Below, in pieces: positions 38,198 through 46,401 of a stretch of 53,145 nucleotides of DNA (position 1 is its first letter; each line of letters starts with the position of its first letter). This DNA is from an uncultured Porphyromonadaceae bacterium (lineage in GTDB: Bacteria > Bacteroidota > Bacteroidia > Bacteroidales > Muribaculaceae). Both the position numbers and the translations under genes were made by a program. Where the stretch lies: assembly GCA_948467675.1 (NCBI GenBank), contig CAOKFI010000014.1, positions 1 through 53,145 on the forward strand. The letters are read 5' to 3'. Below the pieces are notes generated by a model, which worked only from the letters and a program-made list of their open reading frames with translations, was not told the DNA's origin and searched no databases.

Positions 38198-38626
38198 ATG
38201 AAAAAGATTTTTATGACTTTTGCCTTTATGGCAATCCTTTCGGCATCCGCATGTCAGTCAAGAAACACATCTGCATCCGATGCGGCCGTAGCTGCTGAAA
38301 CGACTGAGAACGCAGGTGTGGTCGTATTGGCCAAAGGCGCAGCACTGCCCAAGACCGACAAACTCATGGTGCTTGATTTCAATGCCGTGTGGTGCGGTCC
38401 GTGCCGCCAGTTCGCGCCTGCATTTGAGAAAGCGGCCGAAGACTATGCCGGAAAAGCAGTGTTCGTATCCGTCAATGTCGATTCTTGTCCGGAGATAGCC
38501 CAGCAGTTCGGCGTGCAGGGTATTCCTCATGTATCGTTCGTGCAGCCCGACGGCTCTGTCAGCACTTATGTCGGCACCAACGAACTGGCCGACTTCGGAG
38601 CCCTGGTCGAGAAATATCTGAAATGA
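38198..38626 (+). CDS. Thioredoxin-like lipoprotein
   Basis: 142 residues. A lipoprotein signal with lipobox SASAC places Cys19 as the lipidated residue. A thioredoxin fold (about 45-142) has the active site WCGPC (Cys66, Cys69) and the cis-proline GIPHVSF. It would act in the periplasm or at the outer membrane as a disulfide oxidoreductase. It is probably monocistronic; a 6-bp hairpin (GTAGCG/CGCTAC at 38167-38182) lies in its upstream region. Confidence 0.9.
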   Translation: MKKIFMTFAFMAILSASACQSRNTSASDAAVAAETTENAGVVVLAKGAALPKTDKLMVLDFNAVWCGPCRQFAPAFEKAAEDYAGKAVFVSVNVDSCPEIAQQFGVQGIPHVSFVQPDGSVSTYVGTNELADFGALVEKYLK

Positions 38627-38649
38627 TCCGAACAAAAAGAGAGTTTTCT

Positions 38650-38680
38650 TTTGGATATTCAAGAAGTTTGTTTACATTTG
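38650..38680 (+). promoter_or_regulatory. Promoter of the aromatic amino acid leader and operon
   Basis: TTTG (38650-38653) and TACATTTG (38673-38680) are both perfect and exactly 19 bases apart, the ideal Bacteroidetes promoter. Transcription would start near 38687, about 25 bases before the leader peptide ATG and about 180 bases before pheA. Confidence 0.85.
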
Positions 38681-38709
38681 CAGCGTTGAATTTTCATTTT
38701 GATATATAA

Positions 38710-38784
38710 ATGACGCGATTTTACGCATATTATTTTAGCTATTTTTATTTTGAAAAAAATAAAAACGGGATTATATGTGCGTGA
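38710..38784 (+). CDS. Phe/Tyr-rich leader peptide of the pheA operon attenuator
   Basis: A 24-codon open frame, ATG to TGA. Residues 4-14 read FYAYYFSYFYF: four Phe and five Tyr among eleven residues. It then continues EKNKNGIICA and stops. It begins about 25 bases after the predicted transcription start, in an A/T-rich context normal for Bacteroidetes translation. It lies upstream of a terminator and of genes for phenylalanine and tyrosine synthesis. Ribosome stalling on these codons when Phe-tRNA or Tyr-tRNA is scarce would leave positions 38766-38776 free. A ribosome reaching the stop codon would cover them. The peptide itself probably has no other function. Confidence 0.85.
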   Translation: MTRFYAYYFSYFYFEKNKNGIICA

Positions 38785-38828
38785 TATCCACTCAACGATT
38801 GAATGATTAACCGAAATATAAGATCCCG
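38766..38828 (+). promoter_or_regulatory. Antiterminator pairing of the pheA attenuator
   Basis: CGGGAT-TATAT (38766-38776), inside the last third of the leader frame, can pair with ATATA-AG-ATCCCG (38816-38828), giving 11 base pairs with a two-base bulge. The downstream segment contains the 5' arm of the terminator, so the two structures exclude each other. The upstream segment imitates the terminator 3' arm (CGGGAT in both). Confidence 0.75.
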
Positions 38829-38851
38829 CTTTAGACCAGGCGGGATCTTTT
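38820..38851 (+). terminator. Attenuator terminator in front of pheA
   Basis: Arms 38820-38829 and 38840-38849 are perfectly complementary over 10 bases around a 10-base loop, running into TTTT. It ends 15 bases before the pheA start codon, so it can only regulate pheA and the genes behind it; no complete gene lies between it and the promoter except the leader peptide. Confidence 0.88.
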
Positions 38852-38866
38852 CGTATTATAAGGACA

Positions 38867-39742
38867 ATGACAGAACCACAACCGAATCACTCGTGCCGGC
38901 GTGTCGCTATTCAGGGCGTCCCCGGATGCTACCATGACGCCGCCGCCAGAGGATATTTCACCGGAACGGATGTCGAGCCTGTTCCATGCGACACATTTCC
39001 GGCTTTGTTCGATGCTTTGGCCGACGATGCCTCTCTCCTGGGAATAGTGGCCATCGAGAATACCATTGCCGGAAGCATCCTGTCGAACCATGAATTACTC
39101 CGCCAGAGCAACTTGGCCGTAGTAGGGGAATACAAGATGCGCATAAGCCATGTCATCGCCGCATTGCCGGGACAGAAACTCGAAGAACTTGAAGAGGTCA
39201 ACAGTCATCCCATGGCTTTGCTGCAATGCGAGCAGTATATCAGGCGCCATCCGAATCTGAAAGTCATCGAGAAACTCGATACTGCCGGAAGCGCCATGGA
39301 GATAGCTCACAGACGGCTGGTTGGGCACGCCGCTATATGCGGGGAATATGCCGCAAATCTGTACGGACTGAATATACTCGACAAAGGGATAGAGACCAAC
39401 AAACGGAATTTCACCCGGTTTCTGGTAATTGCCGACCCGATTACGGCCGCCGACATGAAACCTGCCGGTACAGCTCCTGACAAAGCCTCGATCGTGTTCT
39501 CGCTGCCGCACACACAGGGCGCGCTTTCCAAAGTGCTCACCATATTCTCGTTCTACGATATAAATCTGTCTAAAATACAGTCGCTCCCTATCATAGGGCG
39601 TGAATGGGAATACCGTTTCTACGTCGATCTGACATTCGACGATTATACACGATATCGCCAGTCCATCGACGCTGCCAGACCGCTCATCAACGATTTCAGG
39701 ATACTCGGCGAATACATGGAATGTCGCAATCCAATAGACTGA
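38867..39742 (+). CDS. pheA: Prephenate dehydratase
   Basis: A 291-residue enzyme converting prephenate to phenylpyruvate, the committed step to phenylalanine. The catalytic part (about 1-190) starts VAIQGVPGCYHDAAA and has GIVAIENTIAGSI. The catalytic NFTRFLVI (TRF motif, near 180) comes at its end. A C-terminal ACT domain (about 205-285) has SLPHTQGALSKVL, but the phenylalanine-binding ESRP motif is replaced by QSLP. There is no chorismate mutase domain; that activity is two genes downstream. It is first in a four-gene operon under the attenuator and 16 bases ahead of the aminotransferase. Confidence 0.93.
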   Translation: MTEPQPNHSCRRVAIQGVPGCYHDAAARGYFTGTDVEPVPCDTFPALFDALADDASLLGIVAIENTIAGSILSNHELLRQSNLAVVGEYKMRISHVIAALPGQKLEELEEVNSHPMALLQCEQYIRRHPNLKVIEKLDTAGSAMEIAHRRLVGHAAICGEYAANLYGLNILDKGIETNKRNFTRFLVIADPITAADMKPAGTAPDKASIVFSLPHTQGALSKVLTIFSFYDINLSKIQSLPIIGREWEYRFYVDLTFDDYTRYRQSIDAARPLINDFRILGEYMECRNPID

Positions 39743-39758
39743 CAAACCCCTCCGGACT

Positions 39759-40937
39759 ATGCAAAAACTTAATATAGAACCTGCCGACCGTGTCAAACAG
39801 GTCCAGGAATACTACTTTTCGAAAAAACTGCGTGAAGTGGCCCGGCTCAATGCCGATGGCGCCGACATAATATCGCTCGGAATCGGCGGCCCCGACCGTA
39901 TGCCGCCGGCAGGTGTGGTCGAGACCCTATGCACCGAAGCTGCTGCCGAAGGCAACCACAGCTATCAGCCATACATAGGTATTCCGGCATTGCGGCGCGC
40001 ATTCGCCGGATGGTACAGCCGCTGGTATGGAGTAGAACTCGATCCCGACACCGAAATCCAGCCGCTTATCGGGTCCAAAGAAGGCATACTGCACATCAGT
40101 CTCGCATTCCTCAATCCTGGTGATGGCGTTCTGGTACCGGACCCCGGATATCCTACATATACAAGTGTGAGCCGCCTCGCAGGAGCCGAGATATTCAACT
40201 ACGATCTGACTGAGGAAAACGGGTGGATGCCCGATTTCGATGCTCTCGAGACACTGCCGCTGGAGCGTATAAAACTCATGTGGATCAACTATCCCCACAT
40301 GCCGACAGGCACACCGGCCACTAAGGAACTTTTCAGGAAGATCGTCGACTTCGGCCGCAGGCACAATATCGTCATCGCCCACGACAATCCCTATAGCTTC
40401 ATTCTCAACGACAATCCCATGAGCCTGTTGCAGACCGAAGGCGCCAGAGACATAGCCATAGAGATGAACTCCATGAGCAAAAGCCACAATATGGCTGGAT
40501 GGCGCGTAGGTATGGTCGCATCCAACCCGCAGTTCATTCAGTGGATCCTGAAAGTGAAAAGCAATATCGACTCAGGACAGTTCAAACCGCTTATGCTCGC
40601 CGCAGTAAAAGGACTTGAAGCCGGTCCCGAATGGTATGCCGGACTCAACGCCGTCTATGCCCGAAGACGGAAAGTCGCCGAACGCATCATGACGGCACTC
40701 GGATGCGAGTTCGATCCGGCACAGCGTGGCCTGTTCCTGTGGGGACGCATTCCCGACAGCGCCGTATCTGCCGAGGCTCTGGCCGACAGAGTGCTCTACG
40801 ATGCACGGGTGTTCATTACCCCGGGATTCATTTTCGGCCGCAACGGCGAGCGATATCTCCGCATATCGCTGTGCGCCACCGAAGACATGATGGAAAAAGC
40901 GCTCCAGCGTATCGAAGATGCCGGTATAGGCAAATAA
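39759..40937 (+). CDS. Class I/II PLP-dependent aminotransferase (probable aromatic aminotransferase)
   Basis: 392 residues, fold type I, with close similarity to LL-diaminopimelate aminotransferase-like enzymes. It has SLGIGGPDRMPP near the N-terminus, INYPHMPTGTPA (Asn/Pro of the cofactor site), AHDNPYSF with the Asp that contacts the pyridine ring, and MNSMSKSHNMAGWRVGM with the Schiff-base Lys (near residue 240). Placed between pheA and the DAHP synthase/chorismate mutase gene, it most likely transaminates phenylpyruvate and 4-hydroxyphenylpyruvate, or prephenate itself. The specificity is inferred from context. Confidence 0.88.
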   Translation: MQKLNIEPADRVKQVQEYYFSKKLREVARLNADGADIISLGIGGPDRMPPAGVVETLCTEAAAEGNHSYQPYIGIPALRRAFAGWYSRWYGVELDPDTEIQPLIGSKEGILHISLAFLNPGDGVLVPDPGYPTYTSVSRLAGAEIFNYDLTEENGWMPDFDALETLPLERIKLMWINYPHMPTGTPATKELFRKIVDFGRRHNIVIAHDNPYSFILNDNPMSLLQTEGARDIAIEMNSMSKSHNMAGWRVGMVASNPQFIQWILKVKSNIDSGQFKPLMLAAVKGLEAGPEWYAGLNAVYARRRKVAERIMTALGCEFDPAQRGLFLWGRIPDSAVSAEALADRVLYDARVFITPGFIFGRNGERYLRISLCATEDMMEKALQRIEDAGIGK

Positions 40938-40969
40938 AAGATCATATAATCAGATAATACAATACAACT

Positions 40970-42046
40970 ATGAAAGAGATTCTCCCCGTCTGGACTGATG
41001 GACAGTCTTCGTCCGGACCTATGATAATAGCCGGACCCTGCAGTGCAGAGACCGAAGAGCAGGTGATGGCCACAGCCCGTGAGCTCGCGACCAACGGCAT
41101 CAGGATATTCCGTGCAGGCATATGGAAACCGCGCACCAAGCCCGGTGGATTTGAAGGTGTGGGAGCCGCCGGACTCGAATGGCTGAAGAAAGTAAAAGCC
41201 GAGACCGGCATGCTCACGGCGACCGAGGTCGCCACCCGTCAGCACGTAGAGGATGCTATCGGCGCTGGTGTCGATATCCTGTGGATCGGTGCGCGAACCA
41301 GCGCCAACCCATTTGCCATGCAGGAGATCGCCGATGCAATACAGGCATCGGGAGCCGACGTCCCTGTTCTGGTCAAAAACCCCGTCAATCCGGATCTGGA
41401 ACTGTGGATAGGAGCCATGGAGCGGTTGTACAACGCCGGTGTACGCCGGATCGGAGCCATACACCGCGGATTCAGCGCATACGGAAAGCATCTGTACCGC
41501 AACTTGCCGCAGTGGCATATTCCCATCGAGTTGCGCCGCCGACTGCCGCAGCTCCCCATCATCTGCGACCCGAGCCACATCGGCGGCAAGCGCGAACTGG
41601 TAGCCCCGCTGTCGCAGCAGGCCCTCGACATGGGCTTCGACGGACTGATCATCGAAAGCCATTGCGATCCTGACTGTGCATGGAGCGACAAAGCCCAGCA
41701 GATAACACCCGATGTACTGAACTTCATACTAAATGCGCTCGTGTTGCGCGATTCTACAAGTACCACCGAGAGCCTCACAATGCTCCGGCAGCAGATAGAC
41801 CAGATCGACAATGAACTTATAGAACTGCTCAACAAACGTATGCGCGTGTCGCGTGAGATCGGCCAGTACAAGAAAGAACACCGCATGCCCGTATTGCAGA
41901 TGAGCCGCCACGACCATATAATCAGATCGCGTGTCGCAGCAGCCGAAGAAATGGGCATGGCCGGAGAGTTCATGAAGACCGTGCTGCAGGCCATACACGA
42001 GGAATCGGTACGCCAGCAGATCGAAGTATTAAACAATCGTATCTGA
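40970..42046 (+). CDS. Bifunctional DAHP synthase / chorismate mutase
   Basis: 358 residues with two domains. Residues 1 to about 260 are a type I-beta/KDPS-like 3-deoxy-7-phosphoheptulonate synthase: IAGPCSAETEEQ, the KPRTKPGGFEG loop, and metal/substrate segments CDPSHIGGKRE and ESHCDPD. Residues about 268-358 are an AroQ-type all-helical chorismate mutase (LRQQIDQIDNELIELLNKRM, REIGQYKKEH, ESVRQQIE). It catalyses the first shikimate step and the chorismate-to-prephenate step. Fusion of the mutase at the C-terminus is usual in Bacteroidetes and lets prephenate or chorismate feed back on DAHP synthesis. It is 32 bases after the aminotransferase and 18 before tyrA. Confidence 0.94.
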   Translation: MKEILPVWTDGQSSSGPMIIAGPCSAETEEQVMATARELATNGIRIFRAGIWKPRTKPGGFEGVGAAGLEWLKKVKAETGMLTATEVATRQHVEDAIGAGVDILWIGARTSANPFAMQEIADAIQASGADVPVLVKNPVNPDLELWIGAMERLYNAGVRRIGAIHRGFSAYGKHLYRNLPQWHIPIELRRRLPQLPIICDPSHIGGKRELVAPLSQQALDMGFDGLIIESHCDPDCAWSDKAQQITPDVLNFILNALVLRDSTSTTESLTMLRQQIDQIDNELIELLNKRMRVSREIGQYKKEHRMPVLQMSRHDHIIRSRVAAAEEMGMAGEFMKTVLQAIHEESVRQQIEVLNNRI

Positions 42047-42064
42047 AACAAAAATCGGCTGAAA

Positions 42065-42838
42065 ATGAAAATACTTATTGCCGGAGCCGGCAAAATGGGA
42101 TCATTCTTCTGCGATCTGCTTTCATTCAAGCATGATGTGGCTGTATATGACCCTGATCCCGAACGGCTCAGGTTCACATTCAATACACGTCGTTTCGCAT
42201 CGCTCGACGAAGTCGACGGATTTGCTCCGGATATGCTTATCAATGCGGCCACCGTCAAATATACGATCGAAGCCTTCCGTATGCTCCTGCCGCACCTGCC
42301 GGCAGGATGCATCCTTAGCGATATCGCATCGGTCAAGACCGGTCTGCCTGAATTCTATGCCGGAGCCGGACATCCGTTCGTGAGCACTCACCCTATGTTC
42401 GGGCCCACATTCGCGTCGCTGTCTAATCTCAGCAATGAGAATGCCATCATAATCAGCGAAAGCGATCATCTCGGAAAAGTCTTCTTCAAGGATCTCTACA
42501 ACGAACTGCAGCTCCATATCGAGGAATATACATTCGAGGAGCATGACGAGACCATTGCCTACTCGCTGTCTATCCCGTTTGCATCGACACTGGTTTTTGC
42601 CGGGATCATGAAGCACCAGTCAGCGCCAGGCACCACATTCAAGCGACACATGGCCATAGCCCGCGGACTGATGTCGGAAGATGACTATCTGCTTGGCGAG
42701 ATACTCTTCAATCCCAATACTCCAGGACAGCTGGAGCGGATTCAGGAACGTCTGTCGGAGTTGCAGGATATTGTGAAGCGCCGCGACGGAGAGGCTATGC
42801 GAAACTATCTGCAGCGTGTCCGTGATAACCTGAAATAA
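42065..42838 (+). CDS. tyrA: Prephenate dehydrogenase
   Basis: A 257-residue NAD(P)-dependent enzyme taking prephenate to 4-hydroxyphenylpyruvate for tyrosine. The Rossmann motif is ILIAGAGKMGSFF (about 3-15). The ISDIASVKTGL segment and the catalytic-site STHPMFGPTF (about 107-116) follow. A helical dimerisation domain makes up the second half. There is no ACT or mutase domain. It is last in the attenuated operon, so one leader controls both the Phe and the Tyr branches, which matches the mixed Phe/Tyr codons in the leader peptide. Confidence 0.92.
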   Translation: MKILIAGAGKMGSFFCDLLSFKHDVAVYDPDPERLRFTFNTRRFASLDEVDGFAPDMLINAATVKYTIEAFRMLLPHLPAGCILSDIASVKTGLPEFYAGAGHPFVSTHPMFGPTFASLSNLSNENAIIISESDHLGKVFFKDLYNELQLHIEEYTFEEHDETIAYSLSIPFASTLVFAGIMKHQSAPGTTFKRHMAIARGLMSEDDYLLGEILFNPNTPGQLERIQERLSELQDIVKRRDGEAMRNYLQRVRDNLK

Positions 42839-42874
42839 TTCGACCTTGGCATCGTCCGGATGCGGAAAAATCGT

Positions 42875-42882
42875 TATTTTTG
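42875..42882 (+). promoter_or_regulatory. -7 element of the hpt-adk promoter
   Basis: TATTTTTG matches TAnnTTTG, about 41 bases before hpt. No good -33 was found. A weak 5-bp hairpin (GCATC/GATGC at 42849-42863) precedes it and may end tyrA transcription. Confidence 0.5.
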
Positions 42883-42923
42883 TAAAAATTTATCCAAATC
42901 ACTGATAATCCAGCATCCGAACG

Positions 42924-43478
42924 ATGAAAAAGGTTACTTATAACGGGCTGACCTTCAAGCCTTATATTACCCGCGACCGTATACAGGCGCGTATCAAGGA
43001 GCTTGGAGCACAGATCACAGAGGAATTCAATGGACGCCGTCCGCTGTTTCTGGTCGTGCTGAACGGAGCTTTCCCATTCGCATCCGATCTGTTCCGCGAA
43101 ATCGATACCGATGCCGAAATCTCATTTGTAAGGCTGAAAAGCTACGAAGGCACATCGACCACCGGAGTCGTGAAGCAAGTGCTCGGACTTACGGAAAATA
43201 TCGAAGGACGTCCGGTGGTGATAGTCGAGGACATTGTCGACACCGGAACCACCATCACAAACCTGATAGCCGATCTGCGCCAGAAAAATCCTGCCGATAT
43301 CAAAGTAGCCACGCTGCTGTTCAAACCCAACTCGCTGCAGCACGGTTCGCGTCCCGACTATGTCGGATTCGAGATCCCGACCAAGTTTATAATCGGATTC
43401 GGCCTCGATCTCGACGGCCTTGCCCGCAACCTCCCGGATATATGGGTTCTCGACGAAGAAGCCTCATCTGAAGCATAA
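42924..43478 (+). CDS. hpt: Hypoxanthine phosphoribosyltransferase
   Basis: A 184-residue purine-salvage enzyme making IMP/GMP from hypoxanthine/guanine and PRPP. The PRPP motif VVIVEDIVDTGTTIT (about 93-107) carries the adjacent acidic residues, LNGAFPFASDL is the N-terminal loop, and FIIGFGLDLDG the purine-site end. It is followed by adk after 42 bases, without a visible promoter, so the two nucleotide genes are probably co-transcribed. Confidence 0.94.
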   Translation: MKKVTYNGLTFKPYITRDRIQARIKELGAQITEEFNGRRPLFLVVLNGAFPFASDLFREIDTDAEISFVRLKSYEGTSTTGVVKQVLGLTENIEGRPVVIVEDIVDTGTTITNLIADLRQKNPADIKVATLLFKPNSLQHGSRPDYVGFEIPTKFIIGFGLDLDGLARNLPDIWVLDEEASSEA

Positions 43479-43520
43479 ACAAATACCTGTCATAAAATAA
43501 CACTAAATCAAAGCACTATT

Positions 43521-44096
43521 ATGTTTAATCTGGTAATATTCGGCGCTCCCGGCAGCGGCAAAGGTACCCAGAGCGAGAAACTGATCGCAGAGTACGGACT
43601 TCATCACATCTCCACCGGAGAGCTGCTGCGCAGCCATATCAAGCAGGATACCGAACTGGGACGCGTAGCCGACAAGTATATATCTAAAGGTCAGCTGATA
43701 CCCGACGAACTGATGATCGATATCCTGGCATCGGAACTCGATGCGCATCCCGAAGTCAAGGGCGTGATATTCGACGGTTTTCCTCGTACTATACCCCAGG
43801 CTCAGGCTTTGAAGAAAATGCTGGCCGAGCGCGGAACGAAAGTGCATGCGGTCGTCGGGCTTGAAGTCGAGGAGAAAGAGCTAATCGACCGTCTGGTCAA
43901 GCGCGGAATCGAATCGGGACGCAGCGACGACAATCCCGAAACGATACAGGCGCGTCTCAAAGTATATCATGCACAGACATCGCCTCTCCGCGACTATTAT
44001 ATGGAAGAAGGCAACTACAAGGCTGTGGCCGGAACCGGATCCATCGACGATATTTTCGCCAATATCCGCGACAGTCTCGCCGGTATCCAGGAATAA
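43521..44096 (+). CDS. adk: Adenylate kinase
   Basis: 191 residues; catalyses ATP + AMP = 2 ADP. The P-loop is GAPGSGKGTQ (7-16), the AMP-site segment HISTGELLR, and FDGFPRTIPQA contains the conserved Arg. The lid is of the short form (RGIESGRSDDNPETIQARL) without zinc cysteines. A 20-bp hairpin begins 31 bases past the stop codon. Confidence 0.95.
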   Translation: MFNLVIFGAPGSGKGTQSEKLIAEYGLHHISTGELLRSHIKQDTELGRVADKYISKGQLIPDELMIDILASELDAHPEVKGVIFDGFPRTIPQAQALKKMLAERGTKVHAVVGLEVEEKELIDRLVKRGIESGRSDDNPETIQARLKVYHAQTSPLRDYYMEEGNYKAVAGTGSIDDIFANIRDSLAGIQE

Positions 44097-44127
44097 TCCC
44101 TGGGCATAAATTTCCTGAAAAGAACAC

Positions 44128-44180
44128 AAACCTTAACCTATGGCACATTTTAAGACAATATGTGCCATAGGTTAAGGTTT
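44128..44180. terminator. 20-bp perfect inverted repeat, probable adk terminator
   Basis: Arms 44128-44147 and 44161-44180 are exact reverse complements around a 13-base A/T-rich loop. Only a short T/A-rich run (TGTTAAAATAT) follows. It lies between adk and the next promoter, as expected of a terminator. Confidence 0.75.
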
Positions 44181-44213
44181 TGTTAAAATATGTTGGGGAT
44201 GCGGAAGTTTGAT

Positions 44214-44221
44214 TAAATTTG
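44214..44221 (+). promoter_or_regulatory. -7 element of the 2-oxoacid:ferredoxin oxidoreductase operon promoter
   Basis: TAAATTTG matches TAnnTTTG, with GTTG 18 bases upstream as a partial -33. It lies 37 bases before the ferredoxin-subunit gene. Confidence 0.6.
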
Positions 44222-44258
44222 TAAATATAAACACTAATCAAAAATCGGTATTTGTCTT

Positions 44259-44489
44259 ATGTCGAAAGTCTTAGGTGCTGTAGAGATAAACCGGGAGCGT
44301 TGTAAAGGCTGCGACCTCTGTGTGGTTGCATGTCCTACCGACGTGCTTCTGCTCCAGCCGAAAGAAGTGAATAACCGAGGATATCATTTCGCATTTGCCG
44401 CTGATCCGGACAAATGTATCGGCTGTGCGTCGTGTGCGGCCGTGTGTCCCGACGCCTGCATCGAGGTGTATCGGATGGTAGTGAAATGA
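44259..44489 (+). CDS. 4Fe-4S ferredoxin subunit of 2-oxoacid:ferredoxin oxidoreductase (delta)
   Basis: A 76-residue two-cluster ferredoxin, with CKGCDLCVVACP (about 14-25) and CIGCASCAAVCP (about 52-63). It would carry electrons from the thiamine-diphosphate subunit to free ferredoxin. It is the first gene of a four-gene KorDABC/Vor-type operon, 31 bases before the alpha-subunit gene. Confidence 0.9.
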   Translation: MSKVLGAVEINRERCKGCDLCVVACPTDVLLLQPKEVNNRGYHFAFAADPDKCIGCASCAAVCPDACIEVYRMVVK

Positions 44490-44520
44490 ATATGAACTTT
44501 AGATTATATCGTACCTGCAG

Positions 44521-45612
44521 ATGGAAGAAGAAGTAAGACTGATGAAAGGGAACGAGGCGATAGCCCACGCCGCTATCAGGTATGGCGCCGACGGCTATTT
44601 CGGATATCCCATAACCCCCCAGTCGGAAATATTGGAAACCCTTGAAGCCGAGATGCCGTGGGAGACCACCGGCATGGTAGTGCTTCAGGCTGAGAGCGAG
44701 GTGGCTGCCATAAACATGGTTTATGGAGGTGCTGCCTGCGGCAAAGCCGTGTTCACATCATCGTCGAGCCCGGGTATCAGTCTCAAGCAGGAGGGTATAT
44801 CGTATATAGCAGCGGGTGAACTTCCGGCGCTGATCATAAATGTGATGCGCGGAGGCCCCGGTCTGGGAACGATACATCCGTCGCAGTCCGACTACTTCCA
44901 GGCTACCAAAGGCGGCGGACACGGCGACTATCATCTGATCGTGCTGGCGCCGTCGACAGTGCAGGAGATGGCCGACTTCGTAGGACTCGGATTCGACCTC
45001 GCGTTCAAGTACCGTACTCCGGCAATGATACTTGCCGACGGAATCGTAGGGCAGATGATGGAGAAAGTAGTGCTTCCTCCGGCCCGGCCGCGACGTACTC
45101 CCGAGCAGATCGCCGAGCAGTGTCCGTGGGCGGTGACCGGCCGGCCGGCCACACGCAGACCTAACGTCATTACGACACTCGAACTCGATTCCGCCATGAT
45201 GGAAAAACACAATGAGCGTTATCAGCAGACATATAGACTGATCGAGCAGAACGAAGTGCGCTACGACGAGTATATGACCTCCGACGCCGAATATCTGATC
45301 GTTGCTTTCGGATCCATAGCCCGTATATGCCAGAAGAGCATAGAGGATGCCCGCAGTCGGGGAATAAAAGTCGGACTGATACGTCCGATCACCCTATGGC
45401 CGTTCCCGACAGAAGCCATCAGGCAGCTGTCCAGGCGTGTAAAGGGCGTTATGGTCGTAGAACTTAATGCCGGACAGATGATCGAGGATGTACGTATTGC
45501 TGTGGAAGGACGGGTTCCTGTGTGTCATTTCGGGCGTATGGGCGGCATCGTGCCGAATCCCCAGGAAGTGCTCGACTCCTTCATAGCCGACTTCCCTGAC
45601 TCCAGACACTAA
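44521..45612 (+). CDS. vorB: 2-oxoacid:ferredoxin oxidoreductase alpha subunit (VorB/KorA type)
   Basis: 363 residues. It has the pyrimidine-binding thiamine-diphosphate fold (GYPITPQSEI, QAESEVAAINMVYGGA, GGPGLGTIHPSQSDY) and a C-terminal transketolase-like domain (about 255-360, VAFGSIARICQKSIEDA, LWPFP). Bacteroides homologues are annotated as 3-methyl-2-oxobutanoate dehydrogenase subunit VorB. Sequence cannot separate a 2-oxoglutarate from a branched-chain 2-oxoacid substrate. The reaction oxidatively decarboxylates the oxoacid to an acyl-CoA and reduces ferredoxin. Confidence 0.88.
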   Translation: MEEEVRLMKGNEAIAHAAIRYGADGYFGYPITPQSEILETLEAEMPWETTGMVVLQAESEVAAINMVYGGAACGKAVFTSSSSPGISLKQEGISYIAAGELPALIINVMRGGPGLGTIHPSQSDYFQATKGGGHGDYHLIVLAPSTVQEMADFVGLGFDLAFKYRTPAMILADGIVGQMMEKVVLPPARPRRTPEQIAEQCPWAVTGRPATRRPNVITTLELDSAMMEKHNERYQQTYRLIEQNEVRYDEYMTSDAEYLIVAFGSIARICQKSIEDARSRGIKVGLIRPITLWPFPTEAIRQLSRRVKGVMVVELNAGQMIEDVRIAVEGRVPVCHFGRMGGIVPNPQEVLDSFIADFPDSRH

Positions 45613-45630
45613 CTTATTCACGAAAGAGTC

Positions 45631-46401
45631 ATGACACCTCAAGATATAATCAGACCAGAGAATAAGGTCTACGCCAGACCGGCGCTTCTCAACGAAAACA
45701 ATATGCACTACTGTCCTGGTTGCAGCCACGGAGTTGTGCACAAACTCATAGCGGAAGTGCTCGAAGAAATGGGGCTGGCCGACAAGGCGATCGGTATTGC
45801 ACCTGTAGGATGCGCCGTATTCGCCTACAATTATGTCGATATAGACTGGATCGAAGCCGCCCACGGACGCGCTCCGGCAGTGGCCACAGCGGTGAAACGT
45901 CTCGATCCGACACGTATGGTTTTCACTTATCAGGGCGACGGAGATCTCGCCGCAATAGGCACATGCGAGGCGATACATGCCGCCAACCGGGCCGAGAACA
46001 TTGCTATAATATTCATAAACAACGGAATCTACGGCATGACCGGCGGACAGATGGCGCCTACCACCCTCGAAGGCATGAAGACATCCACCACCCCTTACGG
46101 GCGTCGTGTGGAGCTCAACGGATATCCGCTGGCTATAACCAATCTGATGACACAGCTCGACGGAACATGCTACGTTACCCGACAGGCTGTCCATACTCCT
46201 GCCGCAGTGCGCAAGACCAAAGCCGCTATACGGCAGGCTTTCAGCAACTCGATGGACGGAAGCGGCACTTCGGTGGTCGAAGTCGTGAGTACATGCGCTT
46301 CAGGATGGAAGATGACACCCGTCCAGGCCAACAAATGGATGGAGGAGAATATGTTTGCCAAGTATCCTCTGGGAGATCTTAAAAATACCGTACAGCAATG
46401 A
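45631..46401 (+). CDS. 2-oxoacid:ferredoxin oxidoreductase beta subunit (thiamine diphosphate-binding)
   Basis: A 256-residue subunit with the cofactor-binding motif GDGDLAAIGTCEAIHAANR running to NNGIYGMTGGQMAPTT (the GDG...NN motif, about 109-152). The N-terminal CPGCSHG carries one cysteine pair that may join the iron-sulfur chain. It is 18 bases after the alpha gene and overlaps the gamma gene by 4 bases. Confidence 0.9.
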   Translation: MTPQDIIRPENKVYARPALLNENNMHYCPGCSHGVVHKLIAEVLEEMGLADKAIGIAPVGCAVFAYNYVDIDWIEAAHGRAPAVATAVKRLDPTRMVFTYQGDGDLAAIGTCEAIHAANRAENIAIIFINNGIYGMTGGQMAPTTLEGMKTSTTPYGRRVELNGYPLAITNLMTQLDGTCYVTRQAVHTPAAVRKTKAAIRQAFSNSMDGSGTSVVEVVSTCASGWKMTPVQANKWMEENMFAKYPLGDLKNTVQQ

